Assembly: GCA_021732415.1 (NCBI GenBank)
Contig: JAKFVC010000065.1
Location: 1-64,000, forward strand
Length of the DNA: 64,000 nt
Reading direction: 5' to 3'
DNA from: Planctomycetaceae bacterium
GTDB lineage: Bacteria > Planctomycetota > Planctomycetia > Planctomycetales > Planctomycetaceae
Every line of letters starts with the position of its first letter. Position 1 is the stretch's first letter. This document shows, one piece after another, positions 26,771 to 36,049 of this stretch. Both the position numbers and the translations under genes were made by a program. The notes beneath the pieces are model-generated. The model did not search any database. It was not told the origin of the DNA and saw nothing but the letters and a program-made list of their open reading frames with translations.

Positions 26771-28396
26771 ATGCCAGCTTCCGAAATCATTCAGGCCAAG
26801 GCAGCGGGGCACGTCGATACTCCCGCTCCTACTCCTGTGCAGGTAGCGGAACCTTTCGCCTTGATTATTTTCGGAGCTACCGGGGCTTTGACCCACAGTA
26901 AGCTGCTCCCGGCGCTGTTCAGCCTGTGGCAAGGCAACTTCTTCGGCACGCCTTTCATCATCGTTGGGGTGGGCCGGCGCGACAAAACCGATAACCAGTT
27001 CCGTGATGAACTTCGTGACGCAGCCGAGACGCACGACCGTATACATGCCAGCGACCGGAATGCATGGGAGAGCTTTGCCGAAAATGTCATCTACCATCGG
27101 TCGGACTTCACCGTCGCGGAGAGTTACAGTACGCTGGCCGAGCGTCTCCAAGGGCTGGAAAAGGAGCGCGGGCTTGGCGGAAACCGCCTTTTTTATCTGG
27201 CTACCGACTCCGACCAGTTCGCTCGGATCATCAAAGAGCTCGCCGCTGTGGGCTTGGTTCAGCGGGAAGCGACGCAGCCCTGGACGCGGGTCGTAGTCGA
27301 GAAGCCCTTCGGCAAGGATGTAACGAGTGCCCGCACACTGGACGAGGACATCCTACGCGTTCTACACGAGGAGCAGATTTTTCGCATCGACCATTACTTG
27401 GGCAAGGAGACGGTGCAGAACCTCCTGTCGTTTCGCTTCGGCAACGCCATATTCGATCCACTTTTCAATAGCCGCTATGTCGATCACGTTCAGATCACGA
27501 TGGCCGAGGTCGACGGCATGGAGGGTCGGCGAGGTGCCTATTACGACGGGGCTGGGGCTTTGCGGGACGTCGTGCAGAACCATCTTCTGCAGTTGCTGGC
27601 CCTAGTGGCGATGGAGCCGCCCGCGTCGCTGGGGGCGAAGGATGTCCATGACGAGAAGGTGAGAGTACTGCGTCAGCTCGTGCCTGGAGGGGGAAAAGAC
27701 GGGAGCGGCTGGGTAGTGCGCGGCCAGTACGGCACAGGAACAAGGGAGGGCCGGCCAGCACGCGCCTACCGCGAGGAGGAAGCGGTCGCCACGAACTCCA
27801 CCACCGAGACCTACCTGGCGCTGCGTCTGGGAGTGGATACTCCGCGCTGGGCTGGCGTCCCGTTCCTACTGCGAACCGGCAAAGGACTGGCCCGGCGGGT
27901 GACGGAGATTGCCATCGAGTTCAAGCAGGCACCATTGCGTCTTTTCACCGCGGCGACGCAGAACGGAGACCTATGCGATCGGACTTGCAACTGCGGAGCC
28001 GATTGTCGATGCGGCATCGCTTACGCGGAGCCCAGCGTTTTGGCGTTTCGCATCCAGCCGGATGAGGGGATCAGCCTGTCATTCTCGGCCAAGCAGCCGG
28101 GTATGCAACTGGTGCTACAGCCGGTGCGGATGGATTTCCTCTATGGGCAATCGTTTAAGCAAGCCCTGCCCGAAGCCTACGAGCGGCTGCTGCTGGATGC
28201 GCTGCGGGGTGACTTGACCCTATTCATGCGGTCCGACGAGGTGACGACGGCCTGGGAGTTCGTGACACCGATCCTGGAGGCGTGGGAGCGACAGCCTGCA
28301 CCAAACTTTCCCAACTACGCGGCCGGAAGCTGGGGGCCGGTCGAGGCAGACCGGCTCCTGAGCGGGTGCCAGCGGGAGTGGCGTCAATTCCAGTAG
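26771..28396 (+). CDS. zwf: Glucose-6-phosphate dehydrogenase with Cys cluster
   Basis: Oxidises glucose-6-phosphate to 6-phosphogluconolactone with NADP+, the main entry to the oxidative pentose phosphate pathway. The nucleotide site is seen in LIIFGATGALTHSKLLPAL, the catalytic core in RIDHYLGKETVQN, and VVVEKPFGKD nearby. From the ATG at 26771 it is 541 residues, longer than usual members of about 490-510. Part of the difference is an insert after the FKQAPLRLF strand, with C402, C406, C408, C412 and C414 (CDRTCNCGADCRCG), before the normal FRIQPDEGISL. The CxC pattern resembles metallothionein. An ATG at 26708 is an alternative start. It sits among metal-resistance genes, so it may supply NADPH under metal stress. 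Confidence 0.9.
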   Translation: MPASEIIQAKAAGHVDTPAPTPVQVAEPFALIIFGATGALTHSKLLPALFSLWQGNFFGTPFIIVGVGRRDKTDNQFRDELRDAAETHDRIHASDRNAWESFAENVIYHRSDFTVAESYSTLAERLQGLEKERGLGGNRLFYLATDSDQFARIIKELAAVGLVQREATQPWTRVVVEKPFGKDVTSARTLDEDILRVLHEEQIFRIDHYLGKETVQNLLSFRFGNAIFDPLFNSRYVDHVQITMAEVDGMEGRRGAYYDGAGALRDVVQNHLLQLLALVAMEPPASLGAKDVHDEKVRVLRQLVPGGGKDGSGWVVRGQYGTGTREGRPARAYREEEAVATNSTTETYLALRLGVDTPRWAGVPFLLRTGKGLARRVTEIAIEFKQAPLRLFTAATQNGDLCDRTCNCGADCRCGIAYAEPSVLAFRIQPDEGISLSFSAKQPGMQLVLQPVRMDFLYGQSFKQALPEAYERLLLDALRGDLTLFMRSDEVTTAWEFVTPILEAWERQPAPNFPNYAAGSWGPVEADRLLSGCQREWRQFQ

Positions 28397-28458
28397 AACC
28401 ACGGCGATGAAGGTTGAACAGCCTGTTTCATCCTTCCTCTTGGATTGGAGACGGCTGC

Positions 28459-29832
28459 ATGGCCCAACCCTTATACGACGATATGCTGGACTCCCTTCAA
28501 CGAGATGCGTTCGGTTACTTCGTAAATGAAGTGAACCCCGCGAATGGATTGGTGAAGGACTGCACCCGCCCGGGCTTTCCGTCCAGCATCGCCGCCGTCG
28601 GACTGGCTCTGGCGGCTTATCCAGTAGGCGTCGAGCGGGGGTTGCTGAAGCGCACGGCGGCGGTGTCGCGGACGCTGACGACCTTGCGCTTCTTCTGGAA
28701 CAGCCCCCAAGGGCCCGAGTCGGATGCCACCGGCCACATGGGGTTCTACTATCACTTCCTTGACATGGAAACAGGACGGCGCGCCGGGGACTGTGAACTG
28801 TCCACCATTGACACGACGATCCTGCTCGCAGGGGCGCTGGCCGCCGCCTTGTACTTTGACCGGGACGTGGGTGAGGAGCGCGAGGTGCGGGAATTGGCGG
28901 ACACCCTCTACTGCCGCACAGACTGGAAGTGGGCACAGAACGGGGAGTCGACGGTCACACACGGCTGGAAGCCGGAGGGCGGGTTCCTGCCGTATCGTTG
29001 GCGGGGCTATGATGAGGCCACGATCCTCTATCTCTTAGGTCTCGGCTCGCCGACGCATCCCCTGTGCGTGGAGAGCTACATGGCGTACACATCGACCTAC
29101 AGTTGGAAGAACATCTACGATTACGAGTTCCTGTACGCGGGACCGCTTTTCATCCACCAATACTCGCACGTCTGGATCGACTTTCGTGGGATCCAGGATG
29201 AGTACATGCGTGCCAAAGGCATCGACTACTTCGAGAACAGCAAACGGGCGACGCACGTGCAGCAGGAATACGCAATCCGCAATCCGCTCCAGTTCCGGCG
29301 CTCCTGCGGGTGCCACCAGTGCGAATGCTGCTGGGGAATTACCGCCAGCGACGGCCCAGGCCCCACAACGCTAATTATTGACGGTATCGAACGCCGCTTT
29401 TTTGATTATCTGGGCCGCGGCGCGCCCTACGGACCCGACGACGGCACCATCGCTCCATGGGCCTCGGCCGCGTCCTTACCTTTTGCCCCGGAGATTGTTC
29501 TGCCGACGATCGAACACATGGTCCAACTTGGCGTCAAGCAAACGTCATGCCGGTACGGGCTAGTGGGCAGCTTCAATGCGACGTTCCCCGGGCCGACGCC
29601 CCTTGGCTGGGTATCTCCCTGGAATTATGGGCTCAATCAGGGCCCGCTGGTCCTGATGGTAGAGAACTACCGCTCAGGACTCATTTGGAGCTTGATGCGC
29701 CGTTGTCCGTATCTGATCGCAGGACTTGAACGGGCAGGTTTTTCCGGCGGCTGGTTGGAGAGTGATCGGGCCACGTCCAGGTCGGAGCCTACGGCTGCTT
29801 CTGATGGCCTTCATGTTCCTGACCGCCCATGA
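28459..29832 (+). CDS. Glucoamylase-family (PF10091-like) protein with Cys cluster
   Basis: A protein of about 457 residues related to the bacterial glycoamylase-like family, usually an alpha/alpha-barrel: DAFGYFVNEVNPANGLVKD, FYYHFLDMETGRR, DTTILLAGAL, IHQYSHVWIDFRGI and WGITASDGPGP. It has no signal peptide. In place of the few residues before WGITASDGP it has five cysteines, C283, C285, C288, C290 and C291 (SCGCHQCECC). The ATG at 28459 has a GGAGA box; an upstream start at 28414 lacks one. It follows the dehydrogenase gene by 62 bases, and its end overlaps the convergent multicopper oxidase gene by 44 bases. Activity on alpha-glucans or beta-glucans is unknown. Confidence 0.8.
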   Translation: MAQPLYDDMLDSLQRDAFGYFVNEVNPANGLVKDCTRPGFPSSIAAVGLALAAYPVGVERGLLKRTAAVSRTLTTLRFFWNSPQGPESDATGHMGFYYHFLDMETGRRAGDCELSTIDTTILLAGALAAALYFDRDVGEEREVRELADTLYCRTDWKWAQNGESTVTHGWKPEGGFLPYRWRGYDEATILYLLGLGSPTHPLCVESYMAYTSTYSWKNIYDYEFLYAGPLFIHQYSHVWIDFRGIQDEYMRAKGIDYFENSKRATHVQQEYAIRNPLQFRRSCGCHQCECCWGITASDGPGPTTLIIDGIERRFFDYLGRGAPYGPDDGTIAPWASAASLPFAPEIVLPTIEHMVQLGVKQTSCRYGLVGSFNATFPGPTPLGWVSPWNYGLNQGPLVLMVENYRSGLIWSLMRRCPYLIAGLERAGFSGGWLESDRATSRSEPTAASDGLHVPDRP

Positions 29833-31357
29833 TTTTGTCGTACAATTCCGGCGGTAGCACGCGTAAGACGGTGAAGAGACCTTCGATCGCCATCGACCAG
29901 CCGGGACGCATGCCCATCGCTTCGCGTCGGCCCTCGACTCGGTCCGCGCCTTCCATCCCTTCCATGCCTTTCATTCCCTCGTGGCCGGCCATTGGCTTTT
30001 GTGCGGCTTCGGGTTTCATGTTCATCTTGCTGTGATCGGGTTCGCCGTTCGATTTCAGGGGTGTTTTCTTCTGTGGCATGTCTTTCATGTCGTGTTTTTT
30101 CATGTCCATGCCCTTCATGTCCGCACCGGGCATCTTCATGTCTTTCATGTTGGGCATGGCCATGCCCAACATGACTTGCGGATACCCTTTCACTTGGAGT
30201 TGCTCAGGCGTGGAATTGTCGCGGATCAACGGGCCGGCTTGAGACGACATCGAGTTCATCATGTGGTGGAACATGTGACAGTGCAGCCCCCAATCCCCTG
30301 GGTTGTTGGCGATGAACTCGACTTCACGCACCTGGGCCACTCCGACCAACACGTTGTTGCTCGGATACCAAGCCGACTCCGGCAGGCGGCCGCCCTCGGT
30401 GCCCGTAATCCAGAACGTATGCCCGTGAAGGTGCAGGGGGTGGTGGTCCATCACGCTGAAATCCAGGAAGCGAATTCGCAAACGCTCACCCAACTTGCAC
30501 AGCAGCGGAGTGGTGAGCGGGCCGCAGCGGCCATTCAGCGTCAGGAAATTCCATTCCATGGACAGCGTGTCCGGAACGGTCGAATTCGGACGCAGTTGAA
30601 ATCCCTGAGCGATCAGGACGAAATCGCGATCCACCGCCGGCTCGTGAGTCTTGGCGGGATACACAATGAAGAGGCCTACCATGCCCATCGCTTCCTGCAT
30701 ACCTTCGTGCGAGTGATAGAAAAACGTCCCCTCTTGATGAACCGTCCATTCGTAGGAAAACTCTTGCCCCGGTTCGATAGTATCCTGATTCAGGTACGGA
30801 ACCCCATCCATGTCGTTGGGGAGTTCCAGCCCGTGCAGATGCAGCGTGGTCGGCTCGGGGAGTTTGTTGTGCAAGACAATTCGAACGCGATCGCCCTGAT
30901 TGAGTTCAATGGTCGGTCCAGGCATGTCTCCGTTGTAGCCGTAGGTGTCCATCCACACGCCGGGCAGGATTTCCCGGCGCACTGGCTCGGCAGTCAAATG
31001 AAACTCTTTAGCTCCGTCGACATCTTCCCAAGGCAGTTTCTGCAGGTCGGGTGCGTGGATCGGAACTGGCGGCAACGTGGCATCGCGATAGCCCGGCACC
31101 AGCTTGCCGCGGTCGGTGGGACTTCCGACTGGTCCGCCCAAGCCAGCGTGGGTGCGGGGATACTCGACCGCATCGTTTTCAGCGACAGGAGGCTGGTGCT
31201 TCTCATGCTCGCCTTGCGGCGGTTTGGCCATTGGGCTATCGCTGGGCTGTTCGGCGAGCTTTTCTTGCGCACGTCCCAATGCCGTGCCAGCCACGAGAAT
31301 GCCTGCTGCGGTCGCACCCTTGACGAGAAAGTTTCTGCGATCGTCGGGATGGGTCAT
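29789..31357 (-). CDS. Multicopper oxidase, Tat-exported, Met-rich tail
   Basis: A protein of about 522 residues. RRNFLVK near the N terminus is a Tat signal, as usual for folded copper enzymes. The copper motifs appear in order: HLHGLELPN, FFYHSHEGM, HPLHLHGHTFW and GLHCHMFHHM, which make up the T1 and the trinuclear T2/T3 sites. A long C-terminal tail is very rich in Met, Lys and His (KDMKMPGADMKGMDMKKHDM), as in CueO/PcoA-type cuprous oxidases. A GGAG box precedes the ATG at 31357. It probably oxidises Cu(I) to less toxic Cu(II) in the periplasm. Its end overlaps the convergent glucoamylase gene by 44 bases. Confidence 0.92.
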   Translation of the reverse strand: MTHPDDRRNFLVKGATAAGILVAGTALGRAQEKLAEQPSDSPMAKPPQGEHEKHQPPVAENDAVEYPRTHAGLGGPVGSPTDRGKLVPGYRDATLPPVPIHAPDLQKLPWEDVDGAKEFHLTAEPVRREILPGVWMDTYGYNGDMPGPTIELNQGDRVRIVLHNKLPEPTTLHLHGLELPNDMDGVPYLNQDTIEPGQEFSYEWTVHQEGTFFYHSHEGMQEAMGMVGLFIVYPAKTHEPAVDRDFVLIAQGFQLRPNSTVPDTLSMEWNFLTLNGRCGPLTTPLLCKLGERLRIRFLDFSVMDHHPLHLHGHTFWITGTEGGRLPESAWYPSNNVLVGVAQVREVEFIANNPGDWGLHCHMFHHMMNSMSSQAGPLIRDNSTPEQLQVKGYPQVMLGMAMPNMKDMKMPGADMKGMDMKKHDMKDMPQKKTPLKSNGEPDHSKMNMKPEAAQKPMAGHEGMKGMEGMEGADRVEGRREAMGMRPGWSMAIEGLFTVLRVLPPELYDKIMGGQEHEGHQKQP

Positions 31358-31461
31358 TTCGATCTCCAGGCAGTAGCCAGCTAATACGACAAGACTTTGC
31401 GGCGTCGCGGCCAGACCGCGAACTCTCATGCGTTCCAATTCAAACCAGCCCGCATGCAGTC

Positions 31462-32973
31462 TTAGCGCGGCCTGGGTGTGGCGTCGATGTGTCCGCCACC
31501 GACCGCTGCGGGCGGTTCCGTCAGCCCGCCGGTCAGCAGCATTCCGCGGATGGCAATATCGGATTCACGATATGTCTTGAGGCTATCGACGAATTCGGTT
31601 TCAAGCGTCATGTGCAAGCGCTCCGCGGTGAGCACTTCGACCCATGTGGCCCGCCGATCTTTGTAGCTTTGCCGGAGTAGCTCGGTGGCCTCTTTGGCCT
31701 TCGGCAGCATCGTGGCCTGGTACTCTTCGACATGCTGCCAGGCAGAGAGGTAGGTGCGGTACTCGGCGGCCAAACGCGTTTGCAGGTCCAACTCCAGCCG
31801 CCGCGCATCGGCGTGCGCACGGTTGAGGTCGGCTTGGGCCTGTTGGATCGTGCCTTTATTTTGGTCGAAAACTGGGATCGGTAACCCGATGTTGACGCCG
31901 GCCGTGGTGCCACCAGACTCGAAGTTGCGACCGACTCTGGCATCGACGAGCACATTCGGAATCGGCTGAACTTGTTCGCGTTCGAGTTGGATTTCATCGT
32001 GTCGAATCTTCTGACAGGCAGCCACCAGTTCAGGACTGCTACTCAACAACTGTCCGAGGGCCGAGTCATAGTCCAGCGGCTCTTGCGTGGTTGCCAGTTG
32101 ATCTTCCAGCGTCGTCGATGAAAGCTGCGGAATTCCCGCCAAGGCGGACAGCCTGCGCCAAGCCTGTTGAGTGTCATTCTCGGCGTCCTTCAACTTCAAC
32201 TGATCGCGTCGCAGTTCCACCTCGGCCTGCAACACGGCCGATGCCGTCGTCTGGCCCAGGTTGAACATTTCGCGGTGTGTTTGGAGATTGTCTTCGCCGT
32301 TAGCGACCAACTTCTGCTGAATCTCAACGACACGCTGCGCGGCGACCGTGCGATAGAATTGCGCCCGAACGTCATTGAGCACGCGCTGTTGTTGGGCTTG
32401 TGCGTTGGTCGCGGCGATTTGCGCGCGCTGCGCATATTTGGCGCGACTCAGACGCAGCTTTCCGCCGGTGACGATCTCCTGCGACACAAAGCCGCCCTGC
32501 GTTTCGCCGGCAGTCCCATTGACACCAATTTGTTCGCTCGTGTAACCGACCACCGGATTGAACGGCAGGCCGGCCTGATACGCGGCACCCTGCTCTCCTT
32601 GCAATTGGGCATTTGCCTGGACCAGCGTCGGATTGTTGCCCATTGCCATGACCTCCAGATCCTGCAACGTCAACACCGCGTGCTCTTCGGTTGACACGAC
32701 GGGTGGGATTTCGTGTTCGGCATGCGATTGCGGCTGCGGGAGTTCCTCTTGATGGGCAACCAACTGGGTCTGCGCTGCGGAGATCGCAACCGTTCGATTA
32801 ACAGCCTCGTGAGCAGAAACGGGTGTGTTCGACACCTTCGAAACCGGTCGAGTCGCGCCAGAGTTAACACGCTTTGCACGTGAAATGCTGCGAGATGACG
32901 CGGTGGCACAGCCGCTAAAAACTAATGCCAAAAGGAGTAAGGTCGTGACGAGATGTCGATTTATGCTCATCAT
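31462..32973 (-). CDS. TolC-family outer-membrane efflux lipoprotein
   Basis: A 503-residue outer-membrane factor. It starts with a signal peptide ending in the lipobox VFSGC, then a Ser/Arg/His-rich linker, and two long coiled repeats typical of TolC (for example ENDTQQAWRRLSALAGIPQL and WQHVEEYQATMLPKAKEATE). It forms the outer tunnel of RND metal pumps, like CusC or CzcC. It is one of two such genes here, both on the minus strand downstream of the RND pump and adaptor. A short gap of about 100 bases separates it from the multicopper oxidase gene. Confidence 0.88.
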   Translation of the reverse strand: MMSINRHLVTTLLLLALVFSGCATASSRSISRAKRVNSGATRPVSKVSNTPVSAHEAVNRTVAISAAQTQLVAHQEELPQPQSHAEHEIPPVVSTEEHAVLTLQDLEVMAMGNNPTLVQANAQLQGEQGAAYQAGLPFNPVVGYTSEQIGVNGTAGETQGGFVSQEIVTGGKLRLSRAKYAQRAQIAATNAQAQQQRVLNDVRAQFYRTVAAQRVVEIQQKLVANGEDNLQTHREMFNLGQTTASAVLQAEVELRRDQLKLKDAENDTQQAWRRLSALAGIPQLSSTTLEDQLATTQEPLDYDSALGQLLSSSPELVAACQKIRHDEIQLEREQVQPIPNVLVDARVGRNFESGGTTAGVNIGLPIPVFDQNKGTIQQAQADLNRAHADARRLELDLQTRLAAEYRTYLSAWQHVEEYQATMLPKAKEATELLRQSYKDRRATWVEVLTAERLHMTLETEFVDSLKTYRESDIAIRGMLLTGGLTEPPAAVGGGHIDATPRPR

Positions 32974-33447
32974 AGACCATTCTTGGCATGTAACGCGAGA
33001 TTTGAAAATGAAAGGACAAACAAGTTATGGCGTCGCGATGGCGATGGTGCATATAACTCTGTACGGATGTCAAATCGGGTTGTCCGTGATTTCGCACACC
33101 ACAAAGGCCGGGTCGGCACGCTCATGTTTATTGCGCCAGCGTGTTACAGAGAAATTGCTCTGAGCGTCATCCCTTAATGTGCGCTTATGATGTTTGCAAA
33201 GATTCTGTTAATTTATCGGAATATTCTGCGCTAGGGTTAAGTCTGAAGCTTGGGCTGCGGGAATTGAATCGCGGAATCGTTACCGCCGCGAACATCGCGG
33301 TGAGGCCAATCGGGCCGCAACATATTAACCGATTCAATCTCGACCGTTCCCGTTGACGGCTCCTAGTTATGTCCAGACAGGAAGGCAATGGCCCACCAGA
33401 TTCTGAGCGATTTTAATCGAATTACTGTGTCGTACTCCAAGTGAGAT
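32974..33447. other. Gene-free stretch between the two TolC genes
   Basis: About 470 bases with no convincing gene. Short open frames on the plus strand (such as one at 33141-33356) lack ribosome binding sites. It probably contains the promoter for the downstream TolC and oxidase genes, but no clear element was recognised. Confidence 0.4.
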
Positions 33448-34971
33448 TTACCGACCTGTTTGCAATGCGGCTGGCAGCAGTCGCTTGGACGTGCTCTCTT
33501 GCAGCTTATTGAGGACTGCACGTTGTCGGCTGACGCCGCCGCCTGCACCTTGAAGGGCTGTGCCGATTTCGGCGGGATTCAAGCCGCCAGTCAGTTGTAG
33601 ACCATTGATCTCGGCCACGACTTTTTGTAATTCAGTCAACGCTTCGACGTAAGCCAAACTGCTTTCGAAATAGGTTTGACGTGTGGACAGGACTTCAAGA
33701 ATGCCAAATTCGCCTTGTTTGTAGCCGTCGGTCGCGAGTTGCAGAGTTTCTTTGGCATCGGGCAAGATGTTATCGCGCAGGCTGCTGACTTGGTCGCGGG
33801 CGGTCTTGTAGCGGCGAAACGCATCCGTCAGCAGGTCTCGCAGCACCAGCCGCACACGTTCGACATCGGCATTCGCTTGCCGTATTTCCGCCTGAGCGCG
33901 GGTAATGTTGCCCTGGTTGCGATTGAAGATCGGGACAGGCACCGAAAATAAGGTGCTCACGGTGTTGGAGTTTGTGACCCGATCTCGTTCCGCCACCACT
34001 TGCACGCTGAGATTGGGAATCGATTCGACCGACTCCCGCTCCAGTTCGCTCCGGGCGAACTGGACGCGGGTCAGCGCCGCGTGCATTTGCGGACTGTTGC
34101 TCTCCAACTGCGTCCAGCATTCATCCCAGCCAAGTTCGGCAACTTCTTCCTCCAGTTGGCCCGCGACCGTCGCACGTTCCATGTCAGGCACGCCAATGAG
34201 CACGGTCAATTGGTTCCAGGCCGAATCGTGACGATGTTCAGCTTCACGCAAATTCAACCGTACTGTGTGCATTTGAACTTTGGCCTGGAGCAGGTCTTTC
34301 CGCGATACCTGCTTGGCGCGACTCATGCGATCCGTCAACTCGTAGCCCTCGCTGGCGATGCGATCCAAATCATGAGTGAGCGCGACGGCGCGCTGCGCGC
34401 CAAGCAACTCGTAATAGCGAATCTTGAGGTCGTTGAGCACCCGCATCCGTTGCGCTTCGGCATCCCACGATAAACGTTGAATGTCCCACGCTTCAATGTT
34501 GCGATTCTTTTTGAGCTTGCCAGCCGTGACAAACTCCTGGCTCACGAAGACTCCTTGCGTTTGGGATTGGTCGCCCCGCGAATTGTCCGAACGGAGGTAG
34601 CCGACTTGCGGATTCGGATAGCGGCCGACTTGGTCGTAGAGTCCACGATCCGCGTCCACCGCGGCGGCGGCTTGGGCCAACGTGGGATTGTTTGAGAGCG
34701 CGAGTTGCTCCAGGTATTCCAGCGTCAGCGTCGGTTGCAGGGCGTCATTAGCGGGCTCCTGATGAACCATCTGCTCGATGTTTGTCTTCGACGATCTTTT
34801 GGGGGACAACGTCGCGATAGCCGGATTCACATTGGCTGGCTTTTTGCTGGCCGCCACAGCCGTCACTTTCGCGCGTCCGCGTGACGGTGTCTCTTGAGCG
34901 AATAATGAAGAGGTGATTAAGCCCGCGAGAATGGCGAGGGATAGAGTGCGAAAAATCGTTAAACGAGTCAT
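33448..34971 (-). CDS. TolC-family outer-membrane efflux protein (CzcC-like)
   Basis: A protein of about 507 residues with a perfect AAGGAGGT ribosome binding site 4 nt before the ATG at 34971 and a signal peptide ending LFAQE. The two tandem TolC repeats are visible (for example RAVALTHDLDRIASEGYELT and RVQFARSELERESVESIPNL). Unlike the other TolC protein it has no lipobox cysteine. It is likely the partner of the HME-RND pump and adaptor encoded upstream at 37595-43510, although three secreted-protein genes lie between. Confidence 0.88.
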   Translation of the reverse strand: MTRLTIFRTLSLAILAGLITSSLFAQETPSRGRAKVTAVAASKKPANVNPAIATLSPKRSSKTNIEQMVHQEPANDALQPTLTLEYLEQLALSNNPTLAQAAAAVDADRGLYDQVGRYPNPQVGYLRSDNSRGDQSQTQGVFVSQEFVTAGKLKKNRNIEAWDIQRLSWDAEAQRMRVLNDLKIRYYELLGAQRAVALTHDLDRIASEGYELTDRMSRAKQVSRKDLLQAKVQMHTVRLNLREAEHRHDSAWNQLTVLIGVPDMERATVAGQLEEEVAELGWDECWTQLESNSPQMHAALTRVQFARSELERESVESIPNLSVQVVAERDRVTNSNTVSTLFSVPVPIFNRNQGNITRAQAEIRQANADVERVRLVLRDLLTDAFRRYKTARDQVSSLRDNILPDAKETLQLATDGYKQGEFGILEVLSTRQTYFESSLAYVEALTELQKVVAEINGLQLTGGLNPAEIGTALQGAGGGVSRQRAVLNKLQESTSKRLLPAALQTGR

Positions 34972-35362
34972 AGTCACCTCCTTGTGACGATTTCAAAATC
35001 GGCATTTTGCCGAATCCAGTTCAAGATTTCATCCTTGGGAACCGAGCTTTTGAGGTCTCTCGCATGTATGAAACCCGCAGACTACCAGTTCGCTGTTGCG
35101 ACGCGGCGAGGTTATTCTCGATTCCCTTTCCCGTGAAGGCTTTGTTTCCGACGCGGCCCGGGACAGATCACGGTCGGGGAGCTGGCGTGTCGCGGCGCGG
35201 TGACGGAGGAGGAGCTTCTTCACGCTCGTCATGTAGAGATTTCACACCGGCATCGTACATCGTGATGTGCCAGCGATTCCGCACAGATCAGTTTCTCCTG
35301 CAGGCCACCATTCCCGACTTGTTGTGAAGGCTGACGTTGCGGTTGAGGAACACACGCTCACC
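34972..35362. other. Gene-free stretch
   Basis: About 390 bases between the second TolC gene and the NPCBM-like gene. No supported frame, hairpin or repeat was recognised. A promoter for the TolC gene is expected here. Confidence 0.4.
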
Positions 35363-35953
35363 TTAAGCTCTCAACTGGGGCTCTCCCCACCAGAATGAGA
35401 AGTCGTTGTTGCCGCGGATGGAATCGAGCATCAGAGTCACTCGCATTTCGCGGGCCTTGACGGGCAATTTGCGTTCGATTTTGGCCCACTTGTTTTTCTC
35501 GCTGCGGCCTCCGTCGATGATGATGTCGCCGTTGATCTCCACGCTGAAGATGACCTCGCCCTCGGCCTTACCGTTCCAGCCCACGGTGGAGTAGAAGGTC
35601 ATGTCTTTGCCGATCAGCTTCTGATCAAACTGCAAGAAGAACGTGATCAGCCCCCAGCCGAATGTGCCTGGACGTTGCTGGATCGCGTGCTCCTTCTCGC
35701 CACCGATCGCCACTTCCTCTGCCTTGGCGATCACGTTGTTGCATGAAACGGCATGGTCAAATTCGTGTTGCAGGTGGAACGACAGTTCATGTACGTCGAA
35801 GTAGCCTTGGCGTTCGCTATTGTCGGCAAGGGCCGTGCCGGGCAGAGCCATGGTCAAGGCCGGCACGAGAATCGCTCCTGCCCCGACGACCGTCGCCACT
35901 CTGTGTCCAAAGGCGCGACGAGAAATATTTCCCAGTGATTGCGAGTGACTCAT
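35363..35953 (-). CDS. Exported NPCBM-like beta-sandwich protein
   Basis: A protein of about 196 residues with an AGGAG box before the ATG at 35953, an RR-type signal (SRRAFGHRVATVVGAGAILV) that may use the Tat pathway, and a mature part whose end (VIFSVEINGDIIIDGGRSEK and then REMRVTLMLDSIRGNND) resembles NPCBM/NEW2 carbohydrate-binding sandwiches. The resemblance is from memory and the sugar ligand is unknown. It is unusual to find it inside a metal-efflux operon, between the TolC and TPR genes. Confidence 0.55.
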   Translation of the reverse strand: MSHSQSLGNISRRAFGHRVATVVGAGAILVPALTMALPGTALADNSERQGYFDVHELSFHLQHEFDHAVSCNNVIAKAEEVAIGGEKEHAIQQRPGTFGWGLITFFLQFDQKLIGKDMTFYSTVGWNGKAEGEVIFSVEINGDIIIDGGRSEKNKWAKIERKLPVKAREMRVTLMLDSIRGNNDFSFWWGEPQLRA

Positions 35954-36049
35954 AATTGATGCTCCTGTGCAAGGTTTGTGACATCGATCCTTCTCAAACA
36001 CTATTGCTGTGGGCCCGCGCCCACGTTCCTGGACCACGAAGGCCGCGAG

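Noticed and set aside
29981-31384. Long plus-strand open frame of 467 codons
   Set aside because: It is antisense to the multicopper oxidase gene, which has all copper motifs; the plus frame reads as His/Arg/Val-rich nonsense.
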